Numbered from the stretch's first letter, positions 1-7,036 are shown. The stretch is DNA of 7,411 nt from Methanobacteriota archaeon (GCA_022561895.1 JADFQH010000064.1:1-7411), one strand, 5' to 3'. Numbers and translations are program-made. The notes: generated by a model from the sequence alone, not told the origin.

Positions 1-66
1 GTCACGCTGGGGTTCGCGCTGATTGCGCGGCACTACGCGGTCAAGCACGGCGTCCGGCATCGCTGA
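1..66 (+). CDS. C-terminal end of an unidentified gene (partial)
   Basis: Reading frame 1 is open from the window edge to a TGA at 64-66 and encodes the last 21 residues of a protein. The visible part is a short hydrophobic stretch (VTLGFALIAR) followed by a basic tail with three histidines and several Arg/Lys. That would suit the end of a membrane protein with a cytoplasmic basic tail, but it is too short to assign a family. The next gene starts 62 bases downstream on the same strand with its own Shine-Dalgarno sequence, so the two could be co-transcribed. Base composition matches the lipoprotein gene that follows and differs from the archaeal genes to the right. That this is a real gene end is an inference from frame, composition and position. 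Confidence 0.4.
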   Translation, partial: VTLGFALIARHYAVKHGVRHR

Positions 67-114
67 GCCGCCTTTCGGCAGCGCCGCCGAAACTCACGTT
101 GGGGAGTGCCCGAG

Positions 115-120
115 AAGGAG
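115..120 (+). promoter_or_regulatory. Shine-Dalgarno sequence of the lipoprotein gene
   Basis: AAGGAG lies 8 bases before the ATG at 129. It decides the start: the frame also has an upstream TTG at 99, but that has no comparable site and would put ten polar residues before the signal peptide. A strong site of this kind on what looks like a monocistronic or second-in-operon gene is bacterial in style. The two archaeal binding-protein genes in this window have none. Confidence 0.7.
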
Positions 121-128
121 AGAAGGAC

Positions 129-833
129 ATGGCAAAGCGGTTGAGAGACGTCCTGGCGTTGCTTGCCGTCGCCGGCTTGGCCATAGGGCTTGCGGCCGCG
201 TGCGCCGGCGATGGAGACGACAACGCGTCCGCGCAGGAGCTCGCCGCGCTCCGAGCGCGGGTCCAGGAGCTGGAAACGCAGCAGCAGGCGGCCGCGGAGC
301 CGGCGGGGCCGTCGGTGGGACCGACCATCTTGGTCAAGCCGGCGTTCTTCAAGTACCCGAAGGGCAGAGTGCGGGAGCCGGGACTCATCTGGTTCTACGG
401 CTCCGGCCTAGAGCCGGGCCAGTGGTTCAGGATCTCGATCGAGGCGGAGGGCGAGGACGGCGACGTCGTCTTCGCGCCCGAGGACCTGCGGCAGGCCAAT
501 GCGAGCGGCGCCTTCGCGCTCACCCAGCCGGAGCTCCGTCCGGACCGGTGGGCGGTGCGGGACGTGTTCGGACAGCAGGGCGGGGTCTTCAACGTGAAGC
601 TGTGGGACATGGACACCGACACGCTGCTGGCGTGGACCCCGTTGGTCATCTGCGGCTCGAACGCCGAGAACCTGTGGTGTGAGCCGGAGGAGGAAGTCGT
701 AGTGGTGCCGGGGGCCCCGACTGTCTTCGACATCGCCCGGATCAGGATCGAGGACGGCTACTTCCAGCTGCGCATCGGCTCCACGCCCTATTGGGGCTAC
801 GAAGTCGAGGAGCGCATCGACGATCGTATCTAA
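129..833 (+). CDS. Putative bacterial lipoprotein with coiled-coil stalk, 3' end replaced
   Basis: The open frame gives 234 residues from the ATG at 129. Residues 1-7 are basic (MAKRLRD), residues 8-24 form a hydrophobic Sec-type signal, and Cys25 follows three alanines, an acceptable lipobox; a lipid-anchored, surface or periplasmic protein is expected. Residues about 26-31 are an acidic linker. Residues about 33-56 have leucine heptads (QELAALRARVQELETQQQ), a probable short coiled coil. The rest (about 60-205) is a beta-rich-looking domain with Trp and Phe and two cysteines near residues 175 and 184. I do not recognise a named family. The style recalls lipoproteins of uncultured Chloroflexota, but this is only an impression. 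The last residues, from about 224 to 234, are the antisense of an archaeal binding-protein gene, so the true C-terminus is missing and the TAA at 831 is probably not the native stop. Confidence 0.65.
   Translation: MAKRLRDVLALLAVAGLAIGLAAACAGDGDDNASAQELAALRARVQELETQQQAAAEPAGPSVGPTILVKPAFFKYPKGRVREPGLIWFYGSGLEPGQWFRISIEAEGEDGDVVFAPEDLRQANASGAFALTQPELRPDRWAVRDVFGQQGGVFNVKLWDMDTDTLLAWTPLVICGSNAENLWCEPEEEVVVVPGAPTVFDIARIRIEDGYFQLRIGSTPYWGYEVEERIDDRI
795..815. other. Junction between bacterial-like and haloarchaeal sequence
   Basis: To the left, GC is about 70% and the + strand codes a bacterial lipoprotein. To the right, GC is nearer 60% and the minus strand codes a haloarchaeal binding protein. 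The archaeal protein follows its family up to residues ALLDF (codons ending at 801) and then turns into an unrelated Arg/Pro/Asp-rich sequence, the antisense of the lipoprotein. By alignment to the complete binding protein in this window, about 60 to 65 residues should still follow. No inverted repeat, direct repeat, tRNA or transposase is visible at the join. The exact base cannot be fixed by eye. A chimeric assembly is more likely than a natural recombination, but the sequence alone cannot prove it. Confidence 0.65.
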
Positions 834-1940
834 CTCCTCGCGGTAGTCGAACGTACCCGCGCGCTCGACGGCGTCCCGATACACGTTGATCGCGTCGTAG
901 GTGCTAAAGCCCATGTACATCGGGCCGGTGGGTCGCTCTTCGGCGTGGCGCGATTCGTACTCCTCGGCGAAGGGGATCGTGTTTTGGGTGAGTTCCGTTA
1001 CTCCGGCAGCGCCGCTCTCGCCGGTCGTTTCGTACTCACACCCTTCGTTTGTATCGTTCCAGTACTCGGGCGACATCGAGGGGACGCTCACCCCCTCTTG
1101 GGCGAAGGGGTACTCGTTTGCCCGCCACGACGAGAGCATTCCCGTCCCCGGTAGTAGAGAGAACTGTTTCATGATAACCTCGGCCCCGGCGGATTCGATG
1201 TTTCCGAGGATCGGCGAGAAGTCGTCGGTATCCGAGGCGATGCGCTCGTTGTACGGCACCTCGAAGCCCCTGTCCTCAAACGTCGAGGGGAGTTCTTCGG
1301 AGAACACGCCCGTCCACGCGGCCTCCTCTGCGAGCTGGGCGAAGGTGGTCCAGCCGTGTTCCTCGTTCAGATACTCGGCGTAGTCAGCTAGCTCCTCGAT
1401 CTGGTAGACCGAGTTCAACGGTCCCGGCCGAAAGACCATTTGGTACTGCTCATACTCCTCTGCATGTTGGCTGAAGACCTCCGAATCCGCCGATCCGGTC
1501 ACGAGAAACGGAGTCCCTGATTCGGCAACGAGATCGAGCATTGCGAGCGTCACCTCGCTCGCGTGGGTGCCCACGAGCACGTCGACGTTCTCGCCCTCGA
1601 TCAGCCCCTCTGCCTCCCGGAGCCCTTCCGACGGGGTCGCGTCGGTGTTGACCGAGATCAGTTCGACCTCGGTGTCCATGATACCCCCATTTTCGTTGAT
1701 CTCGTCGACGGCGATCTCGGCGCTTCGCTCCGAGCCGATGCCCATATCGAGTTCCAGTGGCGCGAGATGCCCGATCGTCACCACGTCCTCGTCGGTTTCC
1801 TCGCCACCCAGACAACCGGCAAGTGCAGCCGCCCCGGCCGTTCCAGCGGTCGTGAGAAACCCACGTCGACCCCATCTGGTCGATCCACCCGAGTTTCCAG
1901 CGTTCAGGCTCGGTTTTCTAGACGAATAATTGTTAACCAT
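801..1940 (-). CDS. Second HAAT-type substrate-binding lipoprotein, 3'-truncated
   Basis: This is an extracellular ligand-binding protein of the Liv/HAAT ABC family (Peripla_BP_6-like, type I periplasmic binding fold). From ATG at 1940, Arg25-Arg26-Gly-Phe-Leu form a twin-arginine signal, and LAGC with Cys43 is the lipobox, so a folded protein would be exported by Tat and lipid-anchored. Residues about 53-375 carry the binding fold, including EINENGGI near residue 80 and DVLVGTHAS. The protein is acidic, as in salt-in haloarchaea. The native part stops around residue 380; the frame stays open to 408, but the extra 130 or so residues are the antisense of a bacterial gene and should not be counted. 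It lies 207 bases downstream of livF with its own TATA-like box and no Shine-Dalgarno, so it is probably transcribed separately and leaderless. It differs clearly from the first binding protein, suggesting another ligand for the same permease. Confidence 0.85.
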
Positions 1941-1947
1941 ACGTTCA

Positions 1948-1958
1948 ACAGTAACTGT
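1948..1958. promoter_or_regulatory. Short palindrome next to predicted start of transcription
   Basis: ACAGTAACTGT is a perfect 5+5 inverted repeat around one base. It lies between the TATA-like box (1969-1976) and the start codon (1940), so it would overlap or abut the start of transcription of the second binding-protein gene. A repressor site is possible at that position. An 11-base palindrome can also occur by chance, so this is weak evidence. Confidence 0.25.
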
Positions 1959-1968
1959 CGATTACGGG

Positions 1969-1976
1969 TACAAATA
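1969..1976 (-). promoter_or_regulatory. TATA-like box for the second binding-protein gene
   Basis: On the minus strand TATTTGTA is centred about 32 bases before the ATG at 1940. With the usual archaeal distance of about 25 bases from TATA box to start of transcription, the transcript would begin only a few bases before the ATG. That fits the lack of a Shine-Dalgarno and the common leaderless mRNAs of haloarchaea. The match to a TATA consensus is moderate. Confidence 0.45.
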
Positions 1977-2083
1977 CGTTGTGTGTTAACCCGGCAGCTG
2001 CGTTGTCGTACCGACGGCCGGCGTCTACGTTCCGGTCAGACTATAGTAACCGTCGAAACTGTTTTCACACCGCTTGCATGCGA

Positions 2084-2108
2084 CGGCCAGTGCCGTTGGC
2101 GCTGGCCG
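2084..2108. terminator. Hairpin between livF and the second binding-protein gene
   Basis: CGGCCAG (2084-2090) pairs with CTGGCCG (2102-2108). Inside, after one mismatch, GCC pairs with GGC around a three-base loop, giving a compact 10-pair hairpin. It starts about 40 bases after the livF stop on the minus strand and lies before the next promoter. It may stabilise or end the transporter mRNA. There is no run of T after it on the minus strand, which archaeal termination usually needs, so a processing or stabilising role is as likely. Confidence 0.35.
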
Positions 2109-2147
2109 TGAATGCGCAACCGGGTGTGTATTGACTTTCAACGACTA

Positions 2148-2861
2148 CTATACCTCCTCCTGTGAGACGGCGAGGTACTGTTCGAGGAGGTCCTCGCGCT
2201 CCTGTAGCTCCCCGATAGAGCCGTCGAAAACGATCGAGCCGGTGTCGATGACGTAGCCGCGGGTCGCGAGATCGAACGCGAAGCTCACGTTCTGTTCGGA
2301 GAGCAACACGGTCACGTCTTTCGAGACAACGTCCCGGAGCATCTCGCGGAGATCGTCCACGATAACGGGGGCGAGCCCTTCAGTTGGTTCGTCGAGCAGG
2401 AGGACGGCGGGCTGCTGGACGAGCGCCCGTGCGACCGAGAGCATCTGCTGTTCGCCGCCGCTTAGGTTCTGGCCCTTGTTCTTCCGGAGATCGTCGAGAA
2501 TCGGAAACAGCTCGTACATCTCCTCGATGGGACGCGGATCCGAAGCGAGCTTCCGGGCGAGGACGAGGTTCTCGTGGACGGTCAGCGTCGGGAACACCCG
2601 CCGGTCCTCGGGGACGAGGCTGATTCCTCGACGGTTGATCTCGTTCGGTGCCAACCCGACGATCTCCTCGCCGCGGTACGTGATCGACCCGCTTCGAGGG
2701 GGTGTCGCCCCGACGATGGATCGCATCGTCGTCGTCTTTCCGGCGCCGTTTCGTCCGAGCAGGGAGACGACCTCGCCCTCCGCGAGGTCGAGTGAGACCC
2801 CGTGCAGGACGTGGCTGTTCCCGTAGTACGTATTGATCTCGTCTATTTCGAGGACAGTCAT
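2148..2861 (-). CDS. livF: Branched-chain amino acid type ABC transporter ATPase LivF
   Basis: One of the two cytoplasmic ATPases that drive the HAAT importer. At 237 residues it has the length of the family. Walker A is GRNGAGKT at 36-43; the Q-loop region is VPEDRRVFP from 83, with Glu where other ABC proteins have Gln, as is normal for LivF. The signature LSGGEQQ is at 133-139, Walker B VLLLDEP at 153-159 with catalytic Glu158, and the D-loop EGLAP follows. The switch region reads SEQN, again typical of LivF, which has no His there. Its ATG overlaps the livG stop as ATGA, and GGGAG lies 6 bases upstream (2868-2872), so translation is probably coupled. It is the last gene of the operon core. 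Family assignment is firm; the substrate is not shown by this subunit. Confidence 0.95.
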   Translation of the reverse strand: MTVLEIDEINTYYGNSHVLHGVSLDLAEGEVVSLLGRNGAGKTTTMRSIVGATPPRSGSITYRGEEIVGLAPNEINRRGISLVPEDRRVFPTLTVHENLVLARKLASDPRPIEEMYELFPILDDLRKNKGQNLSGGEQQMLSVARALVQQPAVLLLDEPTEGLAPVIVDDLREMLRDVVSKDVTVLLSEQNVSFAFDLATRGYVIDTGSIVFDGSIGELQEREDLLEQYLAVSQEEV

Positions 2862-3622
2862 GCTTCACTCCCGAGGTAGGCCTCGGTAACACGTTCGTCA
2901 GACAGTACTTCCCGTGGTTCGCCGTCCGCCAACACCGCACCCTCCGCGAGAACGACAATCCGATCCGAGATATCGGTCACCACGTCCATGTTGTGTTCCG
3001 TGACGACGAACGTCGCATCGATGTCCTCGTCCAGTTCTCGGATGAGCGAGACGATCTCCCGTGTTTCGGTCGGGTTCATTCCCGCGGTCGGTTCGTCGAG
3101 TAAGAACACCGTCGGCTCGATTGCGAGCGCGAGTGCGATCTCGACGTTTCGTTTCTCGCCGTGGCTGAGCGTTTCGCATGGCGTTTCGGCGAGTTCAGTG
3201 AGGTTCGTGAGCGCGAGGAGTTCGTCCACGTCCTCGTTTAGCTCCTCGTCCTTGGCCGCCCGCGAGCGAAAGTCGAAGGTCCGTCCCTCGTGGGTGATCC
3301 GGGCGACCTGCACGTTCTCGCGTACGGTCAGCCCCTCGAAAATATTCGTTATCTGGTAGGACCGCGAGAGTCCGTTCCGGGCGACCTCGTGGGGCGGGTC
3401 GTCGGTGATCTCCCTGAGATCGCCTTCTTTTCCGAGCCAGATCGATCCCGACGAGGGTTCGAGAACACCAGTTAAGAGGTTGTAGAACGTCGTTTTCCCC
3501 GCGCCGTTGGGACCGATAATACTGGTGATCTCCTCTCCACCTATTTCGAGCGAGACGTCATCGACGGCGACCAGATCGCCGAACTGCTTTCGTAGTTCCT
3601 CAGTTTTGAGGACGGTCGTCAT
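2858..3622 (-). CDS. livG: Branched-chain amino acid type ABC transporter ATPase LivG
   Basis: The partner ATPase of LivF, 254 residues. Walker A GPNGAGKT is at 37-44, the Q-loop has Gln90 in RSYQITNIFEGLTVREN, the signature is LSHGEKR at 152-158, Walker B VFLLDEP is at 172-178 with Glu177, and the switch His210 lies in TEHNMD. The AGMNP loop after Walker B and the long insert between Q-loop and signature are typical of LivG rather than LivF. The frame is open far upstream to about 4087, but the start is ATG at 3622: it overlaps the livM stop as ATGA, GGAGG lies at 3633-3637, and the protein then begins right at the ABC domain. Extending further would read through livM in another frame. Both ATPases look intact and competent for hydrolysis. 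Confidence 0.95.
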   Translation of the reverse strand: MTTVLKTEELRKQFGDLVAVDDVSLEIGGEEITSIIGPNGAGKTTFYNLLTGVLEPSSGSIWLGKEGDLREITDDPPHEVARNGLSRSYQITNIFEGLTVRENVQVARITHEGRTFDFRSRAAKDEELNEDVDELLALTNLTELAETPCETLSHGEKRNVEIALALAIEPTVFLLDEPTAGMNPTETREIVSLIRELDEDIDATFVVTEHNMDVVTDISDRIVVLAEGAVLADGEPREVLSDERVTEAYLGSEA

Positions 3623-4815
3623 CGTTCGGCCCCCTCCGACGGTTCGCTCCGTCCGAGGTTCGAGAGACGGGCGCTCAGATTTCGTTGCTTCTCGGCGGCC
3701 GATTCGCGGACGAACGCCCACGCTTCGCTCGTGCCGCCGCGTTCGTACGCCGTCCGCACATCGAGGAGCCACGCCTGTAATAGGACCAAGCCGCCCGCAG
3801 CACCTCCCTTGAAGTAGAGAACGACGACGATGAGCATCACTCCGAAAAAGAACTCCCAGTAGGCTTCGAGCACCGGGTATCGGCTGATCCCCCAGCGGAC
3901 GTAGAGGTAGACGAACGCGCCGACGATCGGCCCGGAGAAGTAGGTTGCGCCGCCGATGACGGTCGCGATGACGGGGATCGCGCTCGTCGTCCAGTGTGAG
4001 TGATAGGGCGAGGCGACGTTCGCGAGCCCGGCGATCAGCACACCTGAGATGGCGACGAACACCGCCGAGACGATGAACGTCATCCATCGGTGGTGCGTGA
4101 CGTTGACGCCGAGCGCCGCGGCCCGGTCGGGGCTCTCGCGGATCGATTTACAGATCGTTCCGAACGGCGAGTGGACGATCCGCCAGATGGCGTAGATCGA
4201 GGGAAGGACGACCGCTAGCGTCAGGAAGTAGTAGGTCTGGCGATCCCCAAGCCGAAGCTCGGTCCCGCCGATCTCGGTGATCCCGAGCGTGACGATGATG
4301 CCGTCAGTCCCGTTGGTCAACCCCTGTGGGTTCTGGATGATAAAGGAGTAGACCAGCATTCCGAACGCGAGCGTGATCAGCGCGAAGTAGATCTCCTCGA
4401 GTCGAACACTCAGCCAGCCGATCGGGATCGCGAGCAAGAGAACACCGACGACGGCGATCAGGCCACCGATAACGAACGTCACGAGCGGGGCGATTCCGCT
4501 TCCGATCGTGTCGGCGATATGTGGTTGGAGATCCCGTAGAACGATTGCGAGTCCGTACGAGCCGCCCGCATAGAACATGGCGTGACCGAAGGAGAGCAGT
4601 CCAGTATACCCATACAGCAGGTTGAACGCGAGAGCGAACAGCGCGATGATCAGGAACTCGGTGAACAGGTAGACCTGAAACGGTGGACCGAGAGACACAA
4701 GTACTAATCCGAGCAGACCGAGCAGGACGAAGCGCTCTCTGGTCCAACCATTCCGAATGGCTTCGCGTCCGAACGTCCCGATCCGATCGCCGATGCTTTC
4801 GTCTCGGATGCTCAT
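3619..4815 (-). CDS. livM: Branched-chain amino acid type ABC transporter permease LivM
   Basis: Integral membrane subunit, 398 residues. A basic and acidic N-terminal tail (1-28) precedes the first membrane segment (about 29-43). The conserved block NLLYGYTGLLSFGHA sits at 65-79. Further segments lie at about 108-131, 144-160, 196-214, 247-264, 280-304 and 322-335. The cytoplasmic coupling loop, EAA-like, is around 216-245 (SPFGTICKSIRESPDRAAALG), where LivG/LivF should dock. After the last segment a polar tail of about 55 residues, rich in Arg and Glu, extends to residue 398. The start ATG at 4815 overlaps the livH stop as ATGA and has GGAGG at 4825-4829; the longer open frame upstream is the shadow of livH. 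It forms the channel with LivH. Confidence 0.93.
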   Translation of the reverse strand: MSIRDESIGDRIGTFGREAIRNGWTRERFVLLGLLGLVLVSLGPPFQVYLFTEFLIIALFALAFNLLYGYTGLLSFGHAMFYAGGSYGLAIVLRDLQPHIADTIGSGIAPLVTFVIGGLIAVVGVLLLAIPIGWLSVRLEEIYFALITLAFGMLVYSFIIQNPQGLTNGTDGIIVTLGITEIGGTELRLGDRQTYYFLTLAVVLPSIYAIWRIVHSPFGTICKSIRESPDRAAALGVNVTHHRWMTFIVSAVFVAISGVLIAGLANVASPYHSHWTTSAIPVIATVIGGATYFSGPIVGAFVYLYVRWGISRYPVLEAYWEFFFGVMLIVVVLYFKGGAAGGLVLLQAWLLDVRTAYERGGTSEAWAFVRESAAEKQRNLSARLSNLGRSEPSEGAER

Positions 4816-5699
4816 TCGCCGATCCCTCCGAAGAGACCCTCGGGTCGGAACAGGAGCACGAGAACCATGGCGAGAAACGGGATCGCGATGTGGCCTGCGG
4901 CGATGAACTGCGGGCCAATACTCTGAAGAATGCCGACGAACATCGCGCCGACGAAGGCTCCCGAGAGCGATCCGAGTCCTCCGATAACGACGATGATGAA
5001 CGCATCGATGATGACCTGATCGCCGAGCGCCGGGCTGACTGATTGGAGGGGTGCGGCGAGCGCGCCGCCGAGTCCCGTAAGAAAGCTCCCGAGAAAGAAC
5101 ACCGCGGTGTAGAGTCGGGGAACGTCGACGCCCAGCATGGACGCCATCTCCCGATCCGAGGACGTCCCTCGAACGAGCGATCCGAAGTACGTCCTCGTGA
5201 TAAATATCCAAAGGCTGATCATGACGACGAACGCGGCGACGATCACGAACAGTCGATAGGCGCTGAAGGTGCTGCCAGCGATCCCCACGCTAAAGGCCAG
5301 CGAGGCGGGTGCGTCCATCGAATATGGTTGTGATCCCCAGATGAATCGGACGGCTTCGTGGATGACGAGCACGAACCCGAAGGTGACGATCAGCTGATCG
5401 AGTTCGCCATCGAGGCGTTCATAGAGCGGTCTGATGGTTCCGACCTCGATTAGAACGCCGATCACGCCGACCGCGAGTCCACCGACGATGACGGCGAGCC
5501 AGAAGTTATCCACTACCTGATTCGTCACGACGAGCGCGACGTACGCCCCGATCATGTAGAACGCCCCGTGTGCGAAGTTGAGCACGCCGAGAACGCCGAA
5601 GATCAGACTCAGTCCAACTGCGATAAGAAACAGCCGGCTCCCGAGGCTCAGCCCGATAACGAGATCCGAGACACTGACGAACGCGAGCACGGCGGTCAT
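4812..5699 (-). CDS. livH: Branched-chain amino acid type ABC transporter permease LivH
   Basis: Second integral membrane subunit, 295 residues, the usual LivH size. The N-terminal block VLNFAHGAFYMIGAY (39-53) is the LivH hallmark. The coupling loop is near 173-197 (FGSLVRGTSSDREMASMLGV), followed by FLGSFLTGLGGALAAP, and a late block IIDAFIIVVIGGLGSLSG marks the C-terminal half; it ends with RPEGLFGG, also typical. The start at 5699 is fixed by a TAG stop directly before the ATG in the same frame, so no longer form is possible. GGAG lies at 5711-5714, 11 bases upstream, inside the 23-base gap after the binding-protein gene. It pairs with LivM; together they form the translocation path. Confidence 0.95.
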   Translation of the reverse strand: MTAVLAFVSVSDLVIGLSLGSRLFLIAVGLSLIFGVLGVLNFAHGAFYMIGAYVALVVTNQVVDNFWLAVIVGGLAVGVIGVLIEVGTIRPLYERLDGELDQLIVTFGFVLVIHEAVRFIWGSQPYSMDAPASLAFSVGIAGSTFSAYRLFVIVAAFVVMISLWIFITRTYFGSLVRGTSSDREMASMLGVDVPRLYTAVFFLGSFLTGLGGALAAPLQSVSPALGDQVIIDAFIIVVIGGLGSLSGAFVGAMFVGILQSIGPQFIAAGHIAIPFLAMVLVLLFRPEGLFGGIGE

Positions 5700-5722
5700 C
5701 TATCTACCATCTCCATCCGAAA

Positions 5723-7036
5723 TCACGCCCCCGACGGCAGGTCCGAGCCCGCGAGCGCGTCGTTCAGTTCCTCGGGGGAGTCGCCGGAGACTTCGACCGA
5801 ATCGAGGACGTTGCTCTCGTACTCCTCGTCGTAGGTAACGACGCCCCAGATTCCCGGCACCGTCGCCTGATTCGTCTCTTCGTTGAACGTATACTCGCCG
5901 ACGGGTCCCGAGTGTTCCATCCCGCTAAAGGTCTCGATGAGGGTATCGGCATCCGTGCTTCCGGCCTCTTCGATCGCCTCTTTGTAGAGATAGAGTGCGC
6001 GATAGGCCCCTTCGGCGTTGTAGGTCGGGAGCGTGTCGTACTCCTCGACGTAGGTGTCGCGGAACGTGTTGTTCTCCTCGCTATCCGGTACGAATGGATC
6101 GTAGCGCGTCGAGGCGTACTGGCCCTCCGGAAGCGGGTCGCCGTCGGCAGGCAGGTCCGTTCCCATGCCGACGCTAAAGAGCGTGTACTCGATCTCGTCG
6201 AACCAGCCCGCACTGTCGGCCTGCCCGAGAAACGTGGTCAGATCCGCACCCCACAGCGGCGTGATCACGCCGTCCGGTTCTGCGTCGAGGATCGCGCTGA
6301 TGTAGGGCGAATAGTCGCTCGTTTCGAGCGCGGGATACTGCTCGGCTGTGAACTCTATGTCCACGCCGAGTCCCTCGGAGAACGCCTGAAAGTAGTCCCA
6401 CGTCTCGTATCCGAAGGCGTAGTCCGGTCCGACCGTTGCCCACTCGATGGCGTCGAGCTCCGCGGCGACCTGTGCAGCGCCGTACATGTCGTGGACGATG
6501 CTGTTGCAGTTGCGAAACACGTAATCGTTTCCGACCGAGTTCTCGTGTTCTCCCTCCGGCGAGGTCAAAAACGGTGTCGCCGCGTGCGTGACCATGAGTG
6601 GCATCTGGTTCTGTTCTGCTTGCGGGGCCATCGCCTGTGCCACACCGCTACTGTCGAGACCGAACAGCCCATCGACGCCGTCCTCCTCGATCAGACTCGT
6701 CATCTGGCGGATCGCCGTATCGGCGTCGCTTTCGGTGTCCCGAGCGATCACCTCGACCTCTTGGCCGTCGATACCGCCGTTGTCGTTGATCTCTTCGAGC
6801 GCCAGTTCGTACCCCCGTTCGGCTTCGTCGCCGTACAGCGAGGCAAAGCCGGAAAAGATGTACATCGCCCCGAGGGTGATCCCCTCACCATCGTCACCAC
6901 CACCGAGACACCCGGCAAACGCCGTTAGCCCGACCCCACCAGCCCCCGCCTTCAGAAACGTTCGCCGATCGAAATCGGAGTTGGATCGTTTCTCTGTATT
7001 ACCATCGATACCATATTCCACGGTAGTGTCAATCAT
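5723..7036 (-). CDS. livK: First HAAT-type substrate-binding Tat lipoprotein
   Basis: Complete extracellular binding protein of the transporter, 437 residues. The Tat motif DRRTFLK is at 23-29, a short hydrophobic stretch follows, and FAGC with Cys43 is the lipobox; a Gly/Asp linker then leads to the ligand-binding fold (about 50-420). Family features include EINDNGGIDGQEV, GVDGLFG and the hinge-side SGPVGEYTF near the end. The mature protein is strongly acidic, as expected at high external and internal salt. The ATG at 7036 is chosen over the TTG at 7042 because a TATA-like box at 7066-7075 predicts a transcript starting only a few bases before it and no Shine-Dalgarno is present. It is first in the operon, 23 bases before livH. 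The ligand could be a branched-chain amino acid, another amino acid, an amide or a carboxylate; the sequence alone does not say. Confidence 0.92.
   Translation of the reverse strand: MIDTTVEYGIDGNTEKRSNSDFDRRTFLKAGAGGVGLTAFAGCLGGGDDGEGITLGAMYIFSGFASLYGDEAERGYELALEEINDNGGIDGQEVEVIARDTESDADTAIRQMTSLIEEDGVDGLFGLDSSGVAQAMAPQAEQNQMPLMVTHAATPFLTSPEGEHENSVGNDYVFRNCNSIVHDMYGAAQVAAELDAIEWATVGPDYAFGYETWDYFQAFSEGLGVDIEFTAEQYPALETSDYSPYISAILDAEPDGVITPLWGADLTTFLGQADSAGWFDEIEYTLFSVGMGTDLPADGDPLPEGQYASTRYDPFVPDSEENNTFRDTYVEEYDTLPTYNAEGAYRALYLYKEAIEEAGSTDADTLIETFSGMEHSGPVGEYTFNEETNQATVPGIWGVVTYDEEYESNVLDSVEVSGDSPEELNDALAGSDLPSGA

Noticed and set aside
23..682. Second + strand frame of 219 codons over the lipoprotein gene
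   Set aside because: Its product is an Arg/Gly/Ala-rich shadow, whereas the frame from 129 has a Shine-Dalgarno, a signal peptide and a lipobox.
2037..2054. ACTATAGT palindrome as a further promoter
   Set aside because: It lies about 100 bases upstream of the second binding-protein start with no gene at the right distance, and its flanks do not extend the symmetry.
1563..2111. Open + strand frame of 182 codons across the start of the second binding-protein gene and the gap
   Set aside because: Most of it is antisense to a supported gene, it has no Shine-Dalgarno or promoter, and the product has no recognisable features.
2858..4087. LivG frame extended upstream by 155 codons
   Set aside because: The extra part is an out-of-frame reading of livM. 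The ATG at 3622 has a Shine-Dalgarno site and an ATGA overlap, and begins the ABC domain correctly.
3619..5211. LivM frame extended upstream by 132 codons
   Set aside because: The extension is the shadow of livH. The ATG at 4815 has GGAGG upstream and a four-base overlap with the livH stop.
5912..6928. Long open frame on the + strand (338 codons) opposite the first binding-protein gene
   Set aside because: It is the antisense of a clear family member with Tat and lipobox signals. Its own translation is rich in Arg, Val and Leu with no domain pattern and no start signal, as expected from GC-rich antisense frames.
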